From contig MU832131.1 of NCBI GenBank assembly GCA_029204225.1, positions 21,694 to 85,693 on the forward strand: a stretch of DNA of 64,000 nucleotides, read 5' to 3'. This stretch comes from Diphasiastrum complanatum (lineage: Eukaryota; Streptophyta; Lycopodiopsida; Lycopodiales; Lycopodiaceae). The notes under the pieces are model-generated. The model did not search any database. It worked only from the letters and a program-made list of their open reading frames with translations, and had not been told where the DNA came from. The translations under genes and the position numbers were made by a program. The first letter of the stretch is position 1. The number at the start of each line of letters is the position of its first letter. Positions 36,950 through 51,325 of this stretch are shown here, in pieces.

Positions 36950-38580
36950 TATGCTTCTTTTTCAATGCTTTGTGGTGGTGTTTAATTTTATAATTATGAA
37001 GAGAGTTTGTTGTGAAGTGTTGGGACAAGGGATTTCCACCATTGTTTTAAAGGTCACTATTGAAGAGATTGAATCCACACGAGGAGATTAAACATTTCTA
37101 TCATTTATCTCTTCTATCGCTTAATCTATCTAATTTACTCTAGTCTCGCTACGCATCTGACAAACTCCACACATGCACACTTTGCGCATTTCCACATTTA
37201 GAAGTGCATCTCCACTCTTATCCAATTAGCATCTCAAGCATGCACATTTGGTAGCTACATTTGAACTCAACAAGCATGCACCTCTCTAGTGCATGTTATA
37301 CAATGAGCTCACAAGTCTATCCTCACTTTATAAAAAGCCTAATCAAGGAAAAAAACAATGTTATTAATATATCATCACATAGTGAAACTCACCTCAGTTG
37401 TAACAAATTCTCACTTCGTGACAAAGCTAAAGGAAACTCTGATAGCAACTTTTCATAGTTAGCATTTCATTTGAAAAAAGTATTCCTAGTCTACCTCACA
37501 TCCTACCTAGACCGTACGGTTCCTTACACGATAATTCGTATATGTATAAGCAAATAATCACGTTTCGAGCGTACCAATCGACTGCCATTATTCTTGCAGC
37601 GCCATACCTGTTCTGAATCCATCCTACTACTCTAAGGATGCAAATTGAGGCTGTTTTCGCTGCACTGATTGGTAAATCGGTGGTGCATCCATCATCAGGA
37701 TCACCAAATCTGAAAATTTGTCACAACACAACAATGAGAGCGATGCTAGCAGTTAAATACGTTAATCTGATTTGCGTGATCAAGAGAATCATTTTCACCA
37801 GAAATTTTCTCTGAACTCTGAAAGCTAGCCCAAGTTTTGTTTCCACAGAGGCATATATGTATTTATTTCTCTTTGATGTCCCTGTACGTGGCTGATTGGG
37901 GTCGAAATGCTGACATAGCGGAGAATGAAGCAAGAAAGTACTTTCAAGCCAGTTATACCTGACATTAAGGCCACGGAAGGACGCAGCTCTGGAAGTTCAA
38001 AAGTGCAGAAATGTTGATAGGAAAACAGCAATAGATTAAATCTTTTGTTCACATTTTCAATAGCGTCCATCATCATAGATGAGAAACTAAAGAGAATCAA
38101 TCAGCACGGGAATTTCGAGACATATAGAAGCTTAAAACAATCTGAGTAACGCATCATTTTCCGAAATGGGTTTTAATTGACTTCACGGAGCGTCCATTTA
38201 GCTGCTCCGAAAAAAATTGAGGACAAGGATTATGAAAATATATCTACAATATTACGAAGATATCTATCTTATTTGGGTGAATATCCGACCAATATCTTGG
38301 ATGAAATTGCTCTTTGTGTACACGATTCAATCATTAAACAAAATAGGATGTAAATACCACTCCTTTCCAGCTTATATAATACAGATCCAAGCGTTAGCCA
38401 AATGTCTCCCAAGAGCCGTGCTCTGCGGATGCCTACAGCAATAAACGTCTTTGATTGCTTTGAGATGTGATCATCCATTCAAACAGCATCTCACAGCACG
38501 TCCAGAGATGGGCGAGCCAAGCATACCGCATGCAGTCATAGTATGACTGTGACAACAGCCTTTCGAGGTGATGCAAAACT
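36950..38580. other. No retrotransposon coding seen; downstream side of the CLE gene
   Basis: No frame here has a recognisable domain. On the minus strand a 66-codon open stretch (about 37500-37706) preceded by TTTTCAG could be an exon, and TCAGGTATAA at about 37960 looks like a splice donor, but the joined frame has no match I recognise. The first ~300 bp next to 38581 should include the CLE 3' untranslated region. Confidence 0.4.
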
Positions 38581-38868
38581 CTATCTGTTATGCAAAGGAT
38601 TCGGACCTGTTGGAGTCAGCCGCTTAGAAGACATAAAACCGCCATCCTTAGGGGGGATGCCACTGTATGCTTCATCTGATTGAATTTCCATACGTTTTGT
38701 AGATCCAACTGCAACTGCATTGAGATCCTCACTCTCAAATTGCCGACTGAAGAAATATTTTTTCATACGAGTTCTACTATACACTGCAGATGAACTAGCG
38801 AGCAGTAGCACTATAAGAAGCCCGAGCAGAAGAAACAACTCAGCTCCGACCTTCTCTTTTCTCTTCAT
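38581..38868 (-). CDS. CLE-family signalling peptide precursor (95 aa)
   Basis: A small single-exon gene for a secreted plant peptide hormone. The chosen start, Met at 38868-38866, gives a 95-residue preproprotein: basic N-terminus (MKRKEK), a hydrophobic signal-peptide core (LFLLLGLLIVLLLASSSA, about residues 11-28), a charged variable region, and at the very C-terminus KRLTPTGPNPLHNR followed by stop. The last part fits the 12-residue CLE consensus R-x-x-P-x-G-P-N/D-P-x-H-N: Arg at 1, Pro at 4, 7 and 9, Gly at 6, His at 11, Asn at 12. In the family, this peptide is cut out, its prolines are hydroxylated, and it binds CLAVATA1/BAM-type leucine-rich-repeat receptor kinases to control meristem size or vascular development. 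Arg at position 1 makes it R-type (CLV3-like), not the H-type TDIF group. The same frame is open 35 codons further (Met at 38973), but that start would bury the signal peptide, so it was not chosen. Length, layout and C-terminal position all match the family. Expression is not proven. Confidence 0.85.
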   Translation of the reverse strand: MKRKEKVGAELFLLLGLLIVLLLASSSAVYSRTRMKKYFFSRQFESEDLNAVAVGSTKRMEIQSDEAYSGIPPKDGGFMSSKRLTPTGPNPLHNR

Positions 38869-39089
38869 TGACAGCCACCAAGCTACTAATTCTGATGGGC
38901 ATAAGACCGTGATATGCTGATCCGCTAGATTAACAGGTGCATTTGTCTCTGTCAGGGGTGAATTAGACGTCAACTTCTGGCATCAGAGAGGCAGCACTTA
39001 AATGCGATGACATATAGCAACATAAGGAAGGCGATTTCAATTTCCAAATGCCAAGGTGCACTTGAGGATTTGAGCTGCCTTATGAAATA
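38869..39089 (-). promoter_or_regulatory. Proximal upstream region of CLE gene
   Basis: Sequence between the CLE start and the tandem repeat. TATA-like words on the minus strand exist (GCTATATG near 39013, CTATTTAAT near 39114) but none is clearly a promoter. No retrotransposon signal. Confidence 0.35.
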
Positions 39090-39490
39090 GATAGTCAGAC
39101 GAAGCTGAAAAAATTAAATAGCGAAAACGACAGTAAAGCTAAGATCAAAACGTTGATGGGTTAGATGATAGCCAATTAGCTGAGGAAGCCGAAGTAATAA
39201 AAAACAAGAGCAAATCTCCAAGATTAAAAAACCCTTGATGGATTCGACTACAGTCAATCTGCAAGAGGAAGCTGAAGAAACCACACAGCAAAAACAAAAG
39301 CAAAGCTCCAAGATCAAAACCTTGATGGGTTAGCATATAGCCAATCACTAGTGGAAGGTGAAGAAATGAAACAGCACAGCAAAGCTCCAAGTTTAAAACC
39401 GGGCTAGAAGATAGTCAATGACTCGAGGAAGCAGAAAAAATCAGATAGCGAAAGCCAGAACAACGCTCCAAGATGAAGGATTTGAGCTGT
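39090..39490. repeat. Degenerate tandem repeat, five units of about 73-87 bp, upstream of CLE gene
   Basis: Units begin near 39090, 39167, 39250, 39337 and 39410. Each has GATAGYCAAT, then GAGGAAGCTGAAGAAA, then CAAAGCTCCAAGATCAAAACC and TTGATGGGTTAG. GGATTTGAGCTG occurs at both edges (about 39066 and 39478). Short frames here on the minus strand are translated repeat, not genes. The array starts about 220 bp upstream of the CLE ATG. Confidence 0.88.
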
Positions 39491-41040
<1,550 letters not shown>

Positions 41041-41495
41041 AGGGTTGATCTAGTTATTTAGTTTATTTAAGTTTCTCTTGGCAAATGAATTATCAAGCAT
41101 GTTGCTTAATAGCACTAATCGGAGCTTTTGCATATATTCCACCATAGGATTACAAACATAAAAAGAAATCAGTTTTTCAACTTTGAATAGTTCCTATCAC
41201 TTACAACTTTTTCGATAAAAAAAAATTGGATTGTTTTTTCCATTTTATTGTTCGACTTGGCATCACTCTAGCAATATCCAAAATTGTCAAAAACTCAAAA
41301 CATGAAATGACATGAACAAGAATCTCTCAAATCGGATTTCAGAAACTCTTGAACCGTATCTAACAAAATTCCTTTGCTTGGATAAAGAGTCCAATAGCAT
41401 TCATTTTGTTTGACCATGATTTGTGTAAAAAGTGAGATGTGTCACCATCAAATAATGACGATATTTCTAAATAGAAAAAAACCATTGCTAAAGCT

Positions 41496-42423
41496 TCATG
41501 TTCCGTTGTGGAAGTTTACTTCAACATCATTCCTAACAAACCTGATTGGAAAATCTTTCTTATATTCCTCAGGTTGCGTTAAGACTAATCCAATAGCATA
41601 TTTGGAAGAATCGATATGCACATGGAATTTGATAGTCCAATTTGGTGCTCTTAAAATCGGTGTAGATATCAAGGCATTTTTCAATTATTCAAATGATTCC
41701 AAGGCTTCAATATTCCAGATTGGAATAATGGTCAACTTATAGATAGGTCGTGGAGAAGAATAGGAAAAGATGGGATAATAATTTACATTACCCACAAAAA
41801 TGTAAACTTTCTGAATCGTGCCTGGTGGAGGTAGATCCATAATGACTCTGATTTTAGATAGATCAGTAGCAATGCCAAGACGGAAAATCATACGTCCAAG
41901 TACAATTCCATGTGCAACCCAAATTTGACATTCCTTCGGGTTCAAGGAAATTTGGAACTTTCAACATTGTGCAATGACTTTCTCCAGATGGTCCAAGTCT
42001 TCTTATTCCAATCCATGTACACCAAGGTCATCCAAGTAAATTTTCACAAATTTTTGTAGGTATTCTTTGAAGCAAATTGCATAACGCGTTGAAAAGTACT
42101 TTGCACATTGCAAAATCCAAACGACGTGACTCTATAAGCATAGGTTTCCCATTCCGTTACAAATACAATTTTATGTTGCAACCTTAGCATGGTTGTATCC
42201 ACTAAATCAACCCAAAAAATATAAGCTTCAGCACCTGCAAGTGATCCAATATACTTTCTGTGGAAGGTAGCGAAAAGTTATCCTTCCATGTGATTGCATT
42301 CAAGACCTTTGGATTAACACAAATCTGCATCTTGCCATTCTTCTTTGGTACAATGACAATTGGTGAAACCTTTTTTTTGAGCTCAATCTCATAAATAAAA
42401 TTAGCTTCTAGTAACCTTTGCAA
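41496..42423 (-). pseudogene. Ty3/gypsy reverse transcriptase and RNase H start (Tat/Athila-like)
   Basis: 42202-42423 has LLEANFIYEIE, VIVPKKNGKMQICVNPKVLN, and FSLPSTESILD. The catalytic YLDD is readable at 42027-42038 followed by LGVHGL, a block typical of Tat/Athila RT. 41685-41945 and 41496-41684 give the RT end and RNase H start (ALISTPILRAPNWTIKFHVH, DSSKYAIGLVL). Frames change several times. A linker before RT (about 42530-42650) reads EPGEDEKILQVGAQ, also typical of this clade. Confidence 0.88.
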
Positions 42424-42824
42424 CTCCTCCTTTATCAGTTTCGTAAAATTTGGATTACATCGGTAAAAACGGCTTACTTTCGGAACTGCATCTGGTACTT
42501 ATGGAATTGTATGCTAGACCACGGTTGTAGGAATCTTTGTTGGACCAAGCAAATCAATCCTGATAATTGAGCAACAATTTTCTCAATGTAGAAAATTGAG
42601 TTGACGAAAGTTGTGCTCCAACTTGAAGTATTTTCTCATCTTCACCTGGTTCAACTAGATTCATAGGTTGAGTACGAGCTGGTCCATTATAAACTACTCA
42701 CGTTTCTAGGACTTCTTCCTCAAGTGATCTATGAGCTTTTGACAACATATGACCACATCATCCAAAGTGTAACTCTTGAAATGCTTTGACATATCATGCT
42801 ACACTTCGTCTGCTCTTTCTTTTT

Positions 42825-43390
42825 CTAAAGGATTAATCTTAGTTTTACTTTTGGAATGTCATACACTGCCTTAGATTTGTGCATTACCCACAGTTCAGTG
42901 GCTGTGGTTAAGTGGCTGGTAGCAATGCCTTTGGGTCCATACTTTAGGTAGTGATCTTGAACATAGGCTAGGTTGGCTAGGCAGTCAACTTTGATTTTCT
43001 CCTTTCTTGGAAAGTGCATCCATTATACCATCGAAAAGCTTTTCATCAATTTGTCTATGGCTAGGGAATAGGCTTTTAGTTTCTTGTCCCTAATACGGTA
43101 CATGTCGTTCATACCATGAATCACCAATTACGAATCCCCACATATTCGTAGGCAGCTTCCCTCTCATGCTAGTTTCATACCATTGTCCAACAAACGTGGC
43201 ACAATAACATACTCACCAATTTTTGAGTCAACTGTCATAACTGCCTCATTTGATAGATTTGTCCATTTTAGAACTTTACTATAATGTTGTTTTGCTTGTT
43301 TTTTTGTCATAGATATTGATTGCTTGCCATTTTTGTGATATGACTGCCTTTGGAGGTTTAGTTGGTGGTTGATCTGAAATCCATCGGAAT
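42825..43390 (-). pseudogene. RNase H-like domain upstream of the Gypsy RT
   Basis: Minus-strand frames give VIHGMNDMYRIRDKKLKAYS, LAIDKLMKSFS, then HFPRKEKIKVDCLANLA. This matches the C-terminal half of the RNase H type found as an extra domain in Tat-lineage Gypsy elements (LV..V.GEY.VKD..L..Y, ...HVPR.EN..AD.LA.LA). In those elements I would expect it after RT; here it lies before RT on the same strand, linked through a normal pre-RT linker. Several stops. Confidence 0.7.
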
Positions 43391-43429
43391 CCCAATTTGG
43401 TTGGATCCATATGCCTTAAGATCTATGTT

Positions 43430-43934
43430 GGATTCCTATCCCCTCCATTTCTAATCTCACAACTAATCTAGATCCATTCATTTGTTGTAAGTAAATCCTT
43501 GTAAAATCGTACAATCTGCAGAAATACAAGGAAATCAATAACAGATGTTGACATTATCTAGTCGAAGTGACGAAGACACTATCAAGTTGAACTATTGAGG
43601 TCTACTTGACTACTCTTCAACTTGACTATTCGATCACAATTTGCCATTTCGGCTATCTACTTTCATGATTTGGTGATTTCGACAAGATCTCTAACAGATG
43701 AAATTCTATCTAATAGCGACTGCTAACAACATGTAGTGCCTTAATCCAATTTATAAATTATCAGTTAAGCATTCTTGTAATTCTACAACTACCATGTATA
43801 AATATTCTGTAGGAAAAAATACTAGGAATTCTCCTTCAGAGAACACGATGAACGTTTGAATACATCAAACTAATATCAGTGTTTTTAATCGTGTCTGATT
43901 CTGGTCTATGTACTAATAGAGCAGTTTTTACTTT
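43430..43934 (+). repeat. Copia LTR, possibly solo
   Basis: Starts TGTTGGATTCCTATCC and shares blocks with the LTR at 35002 (ATTTCTAATCTCACAACTAATCTAG, partly; CTGCAGAAATACA). No matching coding sequence precedes it, so a solo or truncated LTR is likely. The right end is approximate. Confidence 0.55.
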
Positions 43935-44412
43935 GATTGAATATGGCATGTGGATTTAGGAGATATATGTGTGAGTGTGATAGATAATTTTATATAATCG
44001 AAACAACTGAAAAAAATCATTTATTGAGAAACTTTGATCAATCAAATTTTTATAATTTTGATTCTGATTTTTCTGTATACATCTCTTGTTGCCTTATTGT
44101 TGCCTTATTGCAATGAGTAAGTGTACATGTTTTCGTATTGTCACAAGATAGGTCTTTTGGCCTTCTTCCTTTTGTAACAGTCGATCTAACCGTTAAGATG
44201 GTTGATATACAATGACGTTCTGTTTCTAGACAATTTATCTTTTGAGACAGTTTATCTGGTCAAAAAAATTATCTTTTGAGTTCGAGTTTAGTTTCAAATT
44301 CGAGTTCAGTTCAGTTTCGAATTTGAATTCGAGTTCGAGTTTCTCAGCCTTTGTCAATTAGACTTAGCACTTTGTTGGTAGAACCGAGATTTGTCTGTTG
44401 AGATATTCTACA
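43935..44412 (-). repeat. Copia 3' LTR (minus strand)
   Basis: The minus strand starts TGTAGAATATCTC at 44412 after TTGAGAGGGAGC, a polypurine tract, downstream of the RNase H piece. 44279-44342 is full of TTCGAGTT/CAGTTTCGAA words, a short degenerate repeat. The far end is not defined. Confidence 0.55.
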
Positions 44413-45490
44413 GCTCCCTCTCAAAGTGGGTAGTTGGATTAACCCCAATCTTCTTCGCTGTTTCTCGAACAAAGCTTTACTGAGTGGCTTTGTAAAGATA
44501 TCAGCTGCCATTTCCTCTGTAGGTATGAAGATTGTCTTCAGCATCTTCTTTTCGACTAAGTCCCAAATAACATGATACTTGATAACTATATGTTTCGTTT
44601 TTGAATGAAACACAAGATCTTTTGTAAGGTAGATTGTTGAAGTGCTATCCATTAGTAAGACATAAGGTTCAGAATTAGTTTCACCAAATCCTTCCAACAT
44701 TTGTTTGATCCATATCAGCTCGTTTTCCATCTTAGCTGCTGCTACATATTCGGCCTCACATGAAAATTGAGCTACTGTTGTTTTCTTCTTGCTTATCCAA
44801 AGTATGGTTGTGCCAGATGCTAGAGTATAACTTTCTGAAATACTTTTGCTATCATCCTTCATGGATGCCTAGCTTGCGTCATTGTAAGATTCGATCTGAA
44901 ATTCAGCTTCCTTCAAATAACACAGTGCATAGTCTTTCGATTCTTGGAAATATTGTACTACTCTTTTTGCTAACTTCCAATGCAATGATCCTAGGTTCTG
45001 ATTAAATTGGCTTAGCCTGTATACTGCAAATGCTATATCAGGTCTAGTGTTGTCTACAAGATACAACAATGATCCAATCAGCCTTCGATAGGGTGTATTG
45101 GCCAATCGTTTCTCCTCTTTGAGATTCTGCGGACAATTTGCCTTACTCAGTATTGTTCCAGGTACTATGAGAGTATGCACACCTTTGCATGCGAGCATGT
45201 TGAAGTCTTCAATGATTTTTCGAATATATTTTTGTTGGTGAAGATACAACTTGCCACCTTCAAAGTCTCTTTTGATCTGTAAGCCTAGATAGATTTTTGC
45301 TTCTCCTAGGTCAATGATCTCAAATATTCCAGAAATGTCTCTTTTGACATCTGAAATTAACTTATCTTTTCTTGAGAAGATAAGTGTGTCATCTACATAA
45401 ACAGCTAGAATGATAATTTCTCTTTTGACATTCAACTCGACGTTTAAAGGTTCGAAGCCTAAAGAACGTAGTGCTTCGTCCTTCTTTCTA
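44413..45490 (-). pseudogene. Copia reverse transcriptase-RNase H, 5'-truncated
   Basis: 45435 downward: LAVYVDDTLIFSRKDKLISD (intact YVDD), IYLGLQIKRDFEGGKLYLHQ, YRRLIGSLLYLVDNTRPDIA, and after one frame change at about 44865 RNase H: LWISKKKTTVAQFSCEAEYV, VLLMDSTSTIYLTKD, HSKTKHIVIKYHVIWDLV, ADIFTKPLSK. The SSCEAEY-like block keeps the Glu, and LLMDS keeps the Asp. Sequence upstream (45436-45490) reads ALRSLGFEPL, then the element ends near 45500 against the LTR of an oppositely oriented copy. Confidence 0.92.
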
Positions 45491-45499
45491 TACCTCTCT

Positions 45500-45917
45500 C
45501 TGATTTCTAGAGTATTGTTTCAAAAAGATTGCGCATCTAAATACACTTAGACTGTACACACACTTTCAATTTAATCTAATTGTTTCCAGTAAACAGAGTC
45601 ATGTCTATGTTGAGTTGATTGCTATTTCGTTTGATTCGCTGCATACATATAATATAACTCATAGGTTGAATCGTTCTTGTGACTGACAGTTAATGTTGAT
45701 TGTAATGCTTTAGCTCTGACTTGCTTGCCCTACTTCACGCTGCATGCTTCCGCATCCTTATTGTCTTTTGTGTATGCCTAAAAAATCAATTGTATTGATC
45801 ATTGTGACTTTGAAGCTCGGATCAAATAGAACCATTGTCGAATTTATCGACGGTAGTTCAAATCCGATACATGTAGATTCATGTACCGAGGAATCCTTCC
45901 CTCATAGATTTTTGACA
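45500..45917 (+). repeat. Copia 5' LTR (partial)
   Basis: Ends TTTTTGACA at 45917 directly before a perfect primer site. The left end is lost at the junction with the inverted RT piece. Confidence 0.65.
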
Positions 45918-45929
45918 TGGTATCAGAGC
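45918..45929 (+). promoter_or_regulatory. Primer-binding site (initiator Met-tRNA)
   Basis: TGGTATCAGAGC, identical to the site at 316-327, 150 bp before a Copia Gag start. Confidence 0.9.
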
Positions 45930-46071
45930 ATATTTGTACTATTTAGTTCCTTACTTATTGTATCAAAGTGTGATATCCAAGCGGTCAGTTTGATAGAGCG
46001 TACAACATCAAAACTTTCATGTTCCAAAGTAGACATTTACTAAATTGTTTTGAAGTCACACAATCTACTAT

Positions 46072-46467
46072 ATGCATACATCCATCTCAAATTTCCCAAT
46101 GAATTTCCAATCAAACTATGAACTAATGGTAGACAACCTCGATGGATCGAATTACCATCTATGGAAATTCAAGATAAAAGTAGTGCTCATGGCCAAAAAA
46201 CTTTGGAAAATAGTTCCATGTGTTGAACTAATTCCCATTGTTGATGAGCAGGCCATTTGTAAATGGAAGCTTAGAGATGGTAAGGCTTTTGTCTTAATCT
46301 CTCTCAATATTTTCGACACACAAATTGGACACATCAGACAAGCCCAAACTCCGAAAGATGCTTGGGACATTCTGAGCACTCTACGAAGTGATAGATGTCA
46401 CTTTGAAACTGCATCTGAGGAGAAAGTTCTTCTCACTCAGAATGTTAGAAGGTGTACTTATTTATAA
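46072..46467 (+). pseudogene. Copia Gag N-terminal fragment
   Basis: A 131-codon frame: ELMVDNLDGSNYHLWKFKIK, VVLMAKKLWKIV, QAICKWKLRDGKAFVLISLN, IRQAQTPKDAWDILSTLRSD. This is the N-terminal Copia Gag domain. It is cut soon after by the inverted LTR at 46528. The Met at 46072 may precede the true start at 46099. Confidence 0.85.
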
Positions 46468-46527
46468 TCACATAAATCAAAAGATCCACTAGAAGGCTCT
46501 ATTAAGAGTCATCATATACCTATGAGT

Positions 46528-48111
<1,584 letters not shown>

Positions 48112-48116
<5 letters not shown>

Positions 48117-48701
48117 AAGATTTATCTAGTTTAATCATATTTGCTACATTTCTATATTTGGCAAATTGGGGCCAACTTTATATTAGACTTAGAGTTTGAC
48201 TTTTCAAAGTTAATCAGTCTAAATTTCATTTGAATAGACACTTTTTGAAAGTGTGGGGAATTGAATCTAGACCCAAGAATAGCAGGGTTTACATTTTGGA
48301 GCGAAAGCCAAGTGGCCAAATAGGGTTTGGACTTGTTACAAAGGGATGTAACTCATGGAGAAGCAGATCTTCTCTCTTATCTATCTCATTTTGTGCTTAT
48401 ACATGGTCCTCTTGGGTTCTATTATCCATTGGTGCACTATACTTGTGATATCTTGCTAGAATGATCTATATTTGCTATTTTCAGGTTCACACGTGTGAAA
48501 TACAATAGCTTGCTAGTTTTTTATAGACATCAATAGTAATTTATGTTTTGATTCATGTTTGAACATGTTCTATTAGGGTTTGCATTCTATTTTGTGTATA
48601 GATGCTGATTTTTCTACATTGGCAGGATTGGTGGAGTAGCTTGTTTTGTAACCAAAGATCTTTAGTAGATTTGGATTTGAATTGATCCCAAATCTTTCAC
48701 A
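48112..48701 (+). repeat. 3' LTR of truncated Copia copy (590 bp)
   Basis: GAAGAGGGAG (48102-48111) then TGTGAAAGATT; ends CTTTCACA at 48701. It carries TTCACACGTGTGAA at 48486-48499, about 200 bp from its end, as in the LTR at 4869-5521. Overall similarity to that LTR is patchy. Confidence 0.8.
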
Positions 48702-49111
48702 TAGCCTACAATCTTATGAACTTTTGTACTTTCTATGATTGAAATACACTCTTGAAAAGTCTAGCAACTTCAAACACAAGAGATCCAATCAAAAATAGAA
48801 TTTCTACTAAGGTACAAGAAATTGAATCATTCACTTTCTATATGCAAATGCTACAAACTTGATATAGATTCTTGAAGAATGCAATAAGACCTATCCAATG
48901 CAATTAAAGTGATCACATTCCACCATACAAAGTGTAAAATGAAGTATTTTTTCTATATTGAGTTTTGATCTACAAAAAAATCAATTCTACACTTGAGAAA
49001 TGCTTGATTTTGAATAGAAATCACTCTAGCATGCTCTAGAATTGGTGACTCCTCCAAATCCTTTGCTAAATATGGCTGATCATTCAATAACCTGCACCAA
49101 AGCTCTGATAT
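48702..49111 (-). other. Leader of an inverted Copia copy with decayed primer site
   Basis: The reverse complement matches parts of 600-710 (CAAGAGTGTATTTCAATC; TGATTCAATTTCTTG). The minus strand near 49101-49111 reads ATATCAGAGCT, a mutated primer site, adjacent to the LTR end at 49112. The plus-strand LTR therefore ends inside, or against, this inverted leader. Confidence 0.75.
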
Positions 49112-49428
49112 TGTGGGAAGAAAATCAAATCACTAAGATCTAATTTGTCCCTTTGACCTTTGGTTACTAAAGATAGCAAATCTAGCACCATTAACAATGT
49201 AGAAATCTAGCATCTACTTGCATAGAAGCTATAAAATCAATAAGAACTTGAAAAAATAGCATAAGAATGATAAGTTGTTGTTGTGTTCCATACAATGGCT
49301 GTACCAAAGCACCTTTCACATGTGTGAAGTCAATACACAACTTAAAATAGCATTCTACACACAAGAATTCAAGTTATCAACAAGACAATGCAAAAATAGA
49401 TATGGAAACCCAAAGAGATCACGTCCAC

Positions 49429-49524
<96 letters not shown>

Positions 49525-49600
49525 CTCTTCCCATGCTTGTACACTATATATAATAGGTCCTTGACCTATTTGGATGTGCTTGTCCAAGCTTATCAACATT
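49112..49600 (-). repeat. 5' LTR of inverted Copia copy with TATA box and (TC)n
   Basis: In minus sense: TATATATA box (49554-49545), 24 bp later a (TC)45 tract (49520-49431), then the palindrome variant TTCACATGTGTGAA (49328-49315) and the LTR end at 49112. The outer end was not fixed. Confidence 0.75.
49431..49520. repeat. (GA)n microsatellite, 90 bp
   Basis: Perfect (GA)45 inside the inverted LTR. Confidence 0.98.
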
Positions 49601-49715
49601 TAGAAGGTTCTAGATCTATTCCACCAATAGACTAGATTCAATGCATCTAAATTTACCAATTTGAATTGGTTCAAACTTGACCTACCAATTTTTCTCACTT
49701 TTGAAAAATGGTGAT

Positions 49716-51013
49716 TCAAATAGGCCTAAAAAACTTTATAAAGTTTGTCTCTAAGTCTAAAAAATGCATATTGGCCAAAATTGCCATTCCATCTATCACA
49801 GCTACCTCTCGATCAAAATGTTTATGTTGAATTGATAGAGTGATATTGCGTTGATCACTTTTTAATGCCACCACTATATTGAGAATCTCATTTGACTCTT
49901 CAAATCCCGTGCAATATAAAGGCTCACGTTGGATTTTGGACTTTGTCTTGGTCAATCATTCTGATAATACATCTTTCGCATGAGGTACCAACCGCAAGAA
50001 CTCGCCTAGGGCTATATCCATATTACTCAACAGGATGTTCAAAATAAGCTCTGTTTGTGGGATCTTAGGTTTTGTCATCTTGAATTGTTCTTCACGTTGA
50101 TGTAATTGAGTATTCACATCAATTCTTTGATGAGATCTTTTCAAAGGATCCAGTAGATTTGTTGGAAAAACTGGTACAATTTGATTCATAGCAGCAGCTC
50201 TAACACTTTATAATGCTTCTTCTGCTTGAAAGTCTTTGATCCATTGTCTCATATTATGAATTTTTTTTTCTCTAACTATAGGTTCGGATAGACCCCGGAT
50301 GTGGAAGGCTGATCATTGACTAGTATTGATTCTATAGGTGGTGGATCAGGAGCAACTTCTTTTTGCTTTTGAGCCCTTGTGACAACCATAACCGATTAGC
50401 TGGTTCATTGGCTCTTTGTGACATTGGCCAAATTGCTTGCCTTGGTTTGATGGAAATCATATTCACCGGATCAGTTGTAGATGATACTTTTGGTCTAGCT
50501 GGACCGTCTGTATAACAATGTCCATATCCAGGTTCTTGACAAAATGGCATGAATTTTCCTTTGTTTGGATATTCTGCTATGCGATAATTTTCTCCACAGC
50601 CAAAGCATCATAGTGGTGCTCTTGCCCACTATCTGGACTGTTGTTCTTGTGTAGTAGCATTGATTGCATATTGTTCAAGTACTCCGAGATCTTGATCAAG
50701 AGGAACATTCAAGCTCAGTCATATCGGTTTGAGGTCCTCGTGGTCCTTGAGGTCCTTAAGGAGCAGGCAAAGCTAATGGTTCTGGAAAACCAAATCCATG
50801 CACCTTACCATCTCGTCCATTCCACTTTGGACCTTCATGGTATCCAGACTTGTGATAGCATTGTTGGATAATACTGGGATTAAATGAACAAAACGTTGTC
50901 TCATGGTCAGTTGAATTGCATAATTGACAATATTCTGAACCCATCAGGCGACCCAGAATTGGCATTGGACATCCTAGAGTTGTGCTTAGCCTTGGCATGA
51001 GGTACTTGGTCAT
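49716..51013 (-). pseudogene. Inverted copy of the Gag-only Gypsy family
   Basis: Three broken frames align with 27.7-28.8 kb on the other strand: YCQLCNSTDHETTFCSFNPS (zinc knuckle; compare CHLCNSSNHETTFC), YTDGPARPKVSSTTDPVN, and EPLYCTGFEESNEILN with RNITLSIQH. Stops and shifts separate the blocks. It lacks LTR and the capsid domain; the 5' side is cut near 51020. Confidence 0.85.
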
Positions 51014-51212
51014 TTATTAGGAGTGGATGAACTGACCTCCAAAAAAGTAGAAGAGTTGACTAATCAACAAGACACATGTCATATGCTCACTGAGACAGTT
51101 GGTCTAGTGAATGAGTGAAACATCTCAAGGTTGACTCTGTTGGAGTTTAATCTTACTCCTACTCATCCTATCTACCCTCATTTTTTTTCTATGTAAATCA
51201 CTCTCTCAAAGA

Positions 51213-51325
51213 AGTCACCGAAGTCATCGACATTGAAGTGACCAACAAAGGGCTCATGCAACCATTGCCCAAAGTCAAAGTCCCCAAAGTCGAAGTCATC
51301 GACACTGAAGTCATCGACGAGTGTT
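51213..51325. repeat. AAGTCATCGAC minisatellite in LTR
   Basis: Units GAAGTCATCGAC, GAAGTGACCAAC and AAAGTCGAAGTC alternate in steps of 12 or 15 bp. The homologous block in the 3' LTR (58885-59042) has additional units. The minus-strand frame (VDDFDFGDFDFG) is a translation of the repeat, not a gene. Confidence 0.85.

Noticed and set aside
37500..38000. Spliced minus-strand gene downstream of CLE
   Set aside because: Donor- and acceptor-like words exist, but neither the joined nor the unjoined frame gave a recognised protein; kept only as a remark.
38869..38973. Longer CLE start at 38973 (130 residues)
   Set aside because: It would put 35 polar residues ahead of the signal peptide; CLE precursors begin with the signal peptide.
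39114..39390. Minus-strand frames rich in Leu/Phe that look like membrane proteins
   Set aside because: They coincide with the five-unit DNA repeat upstream of the CLE gene; repeat units do not keep one phase.
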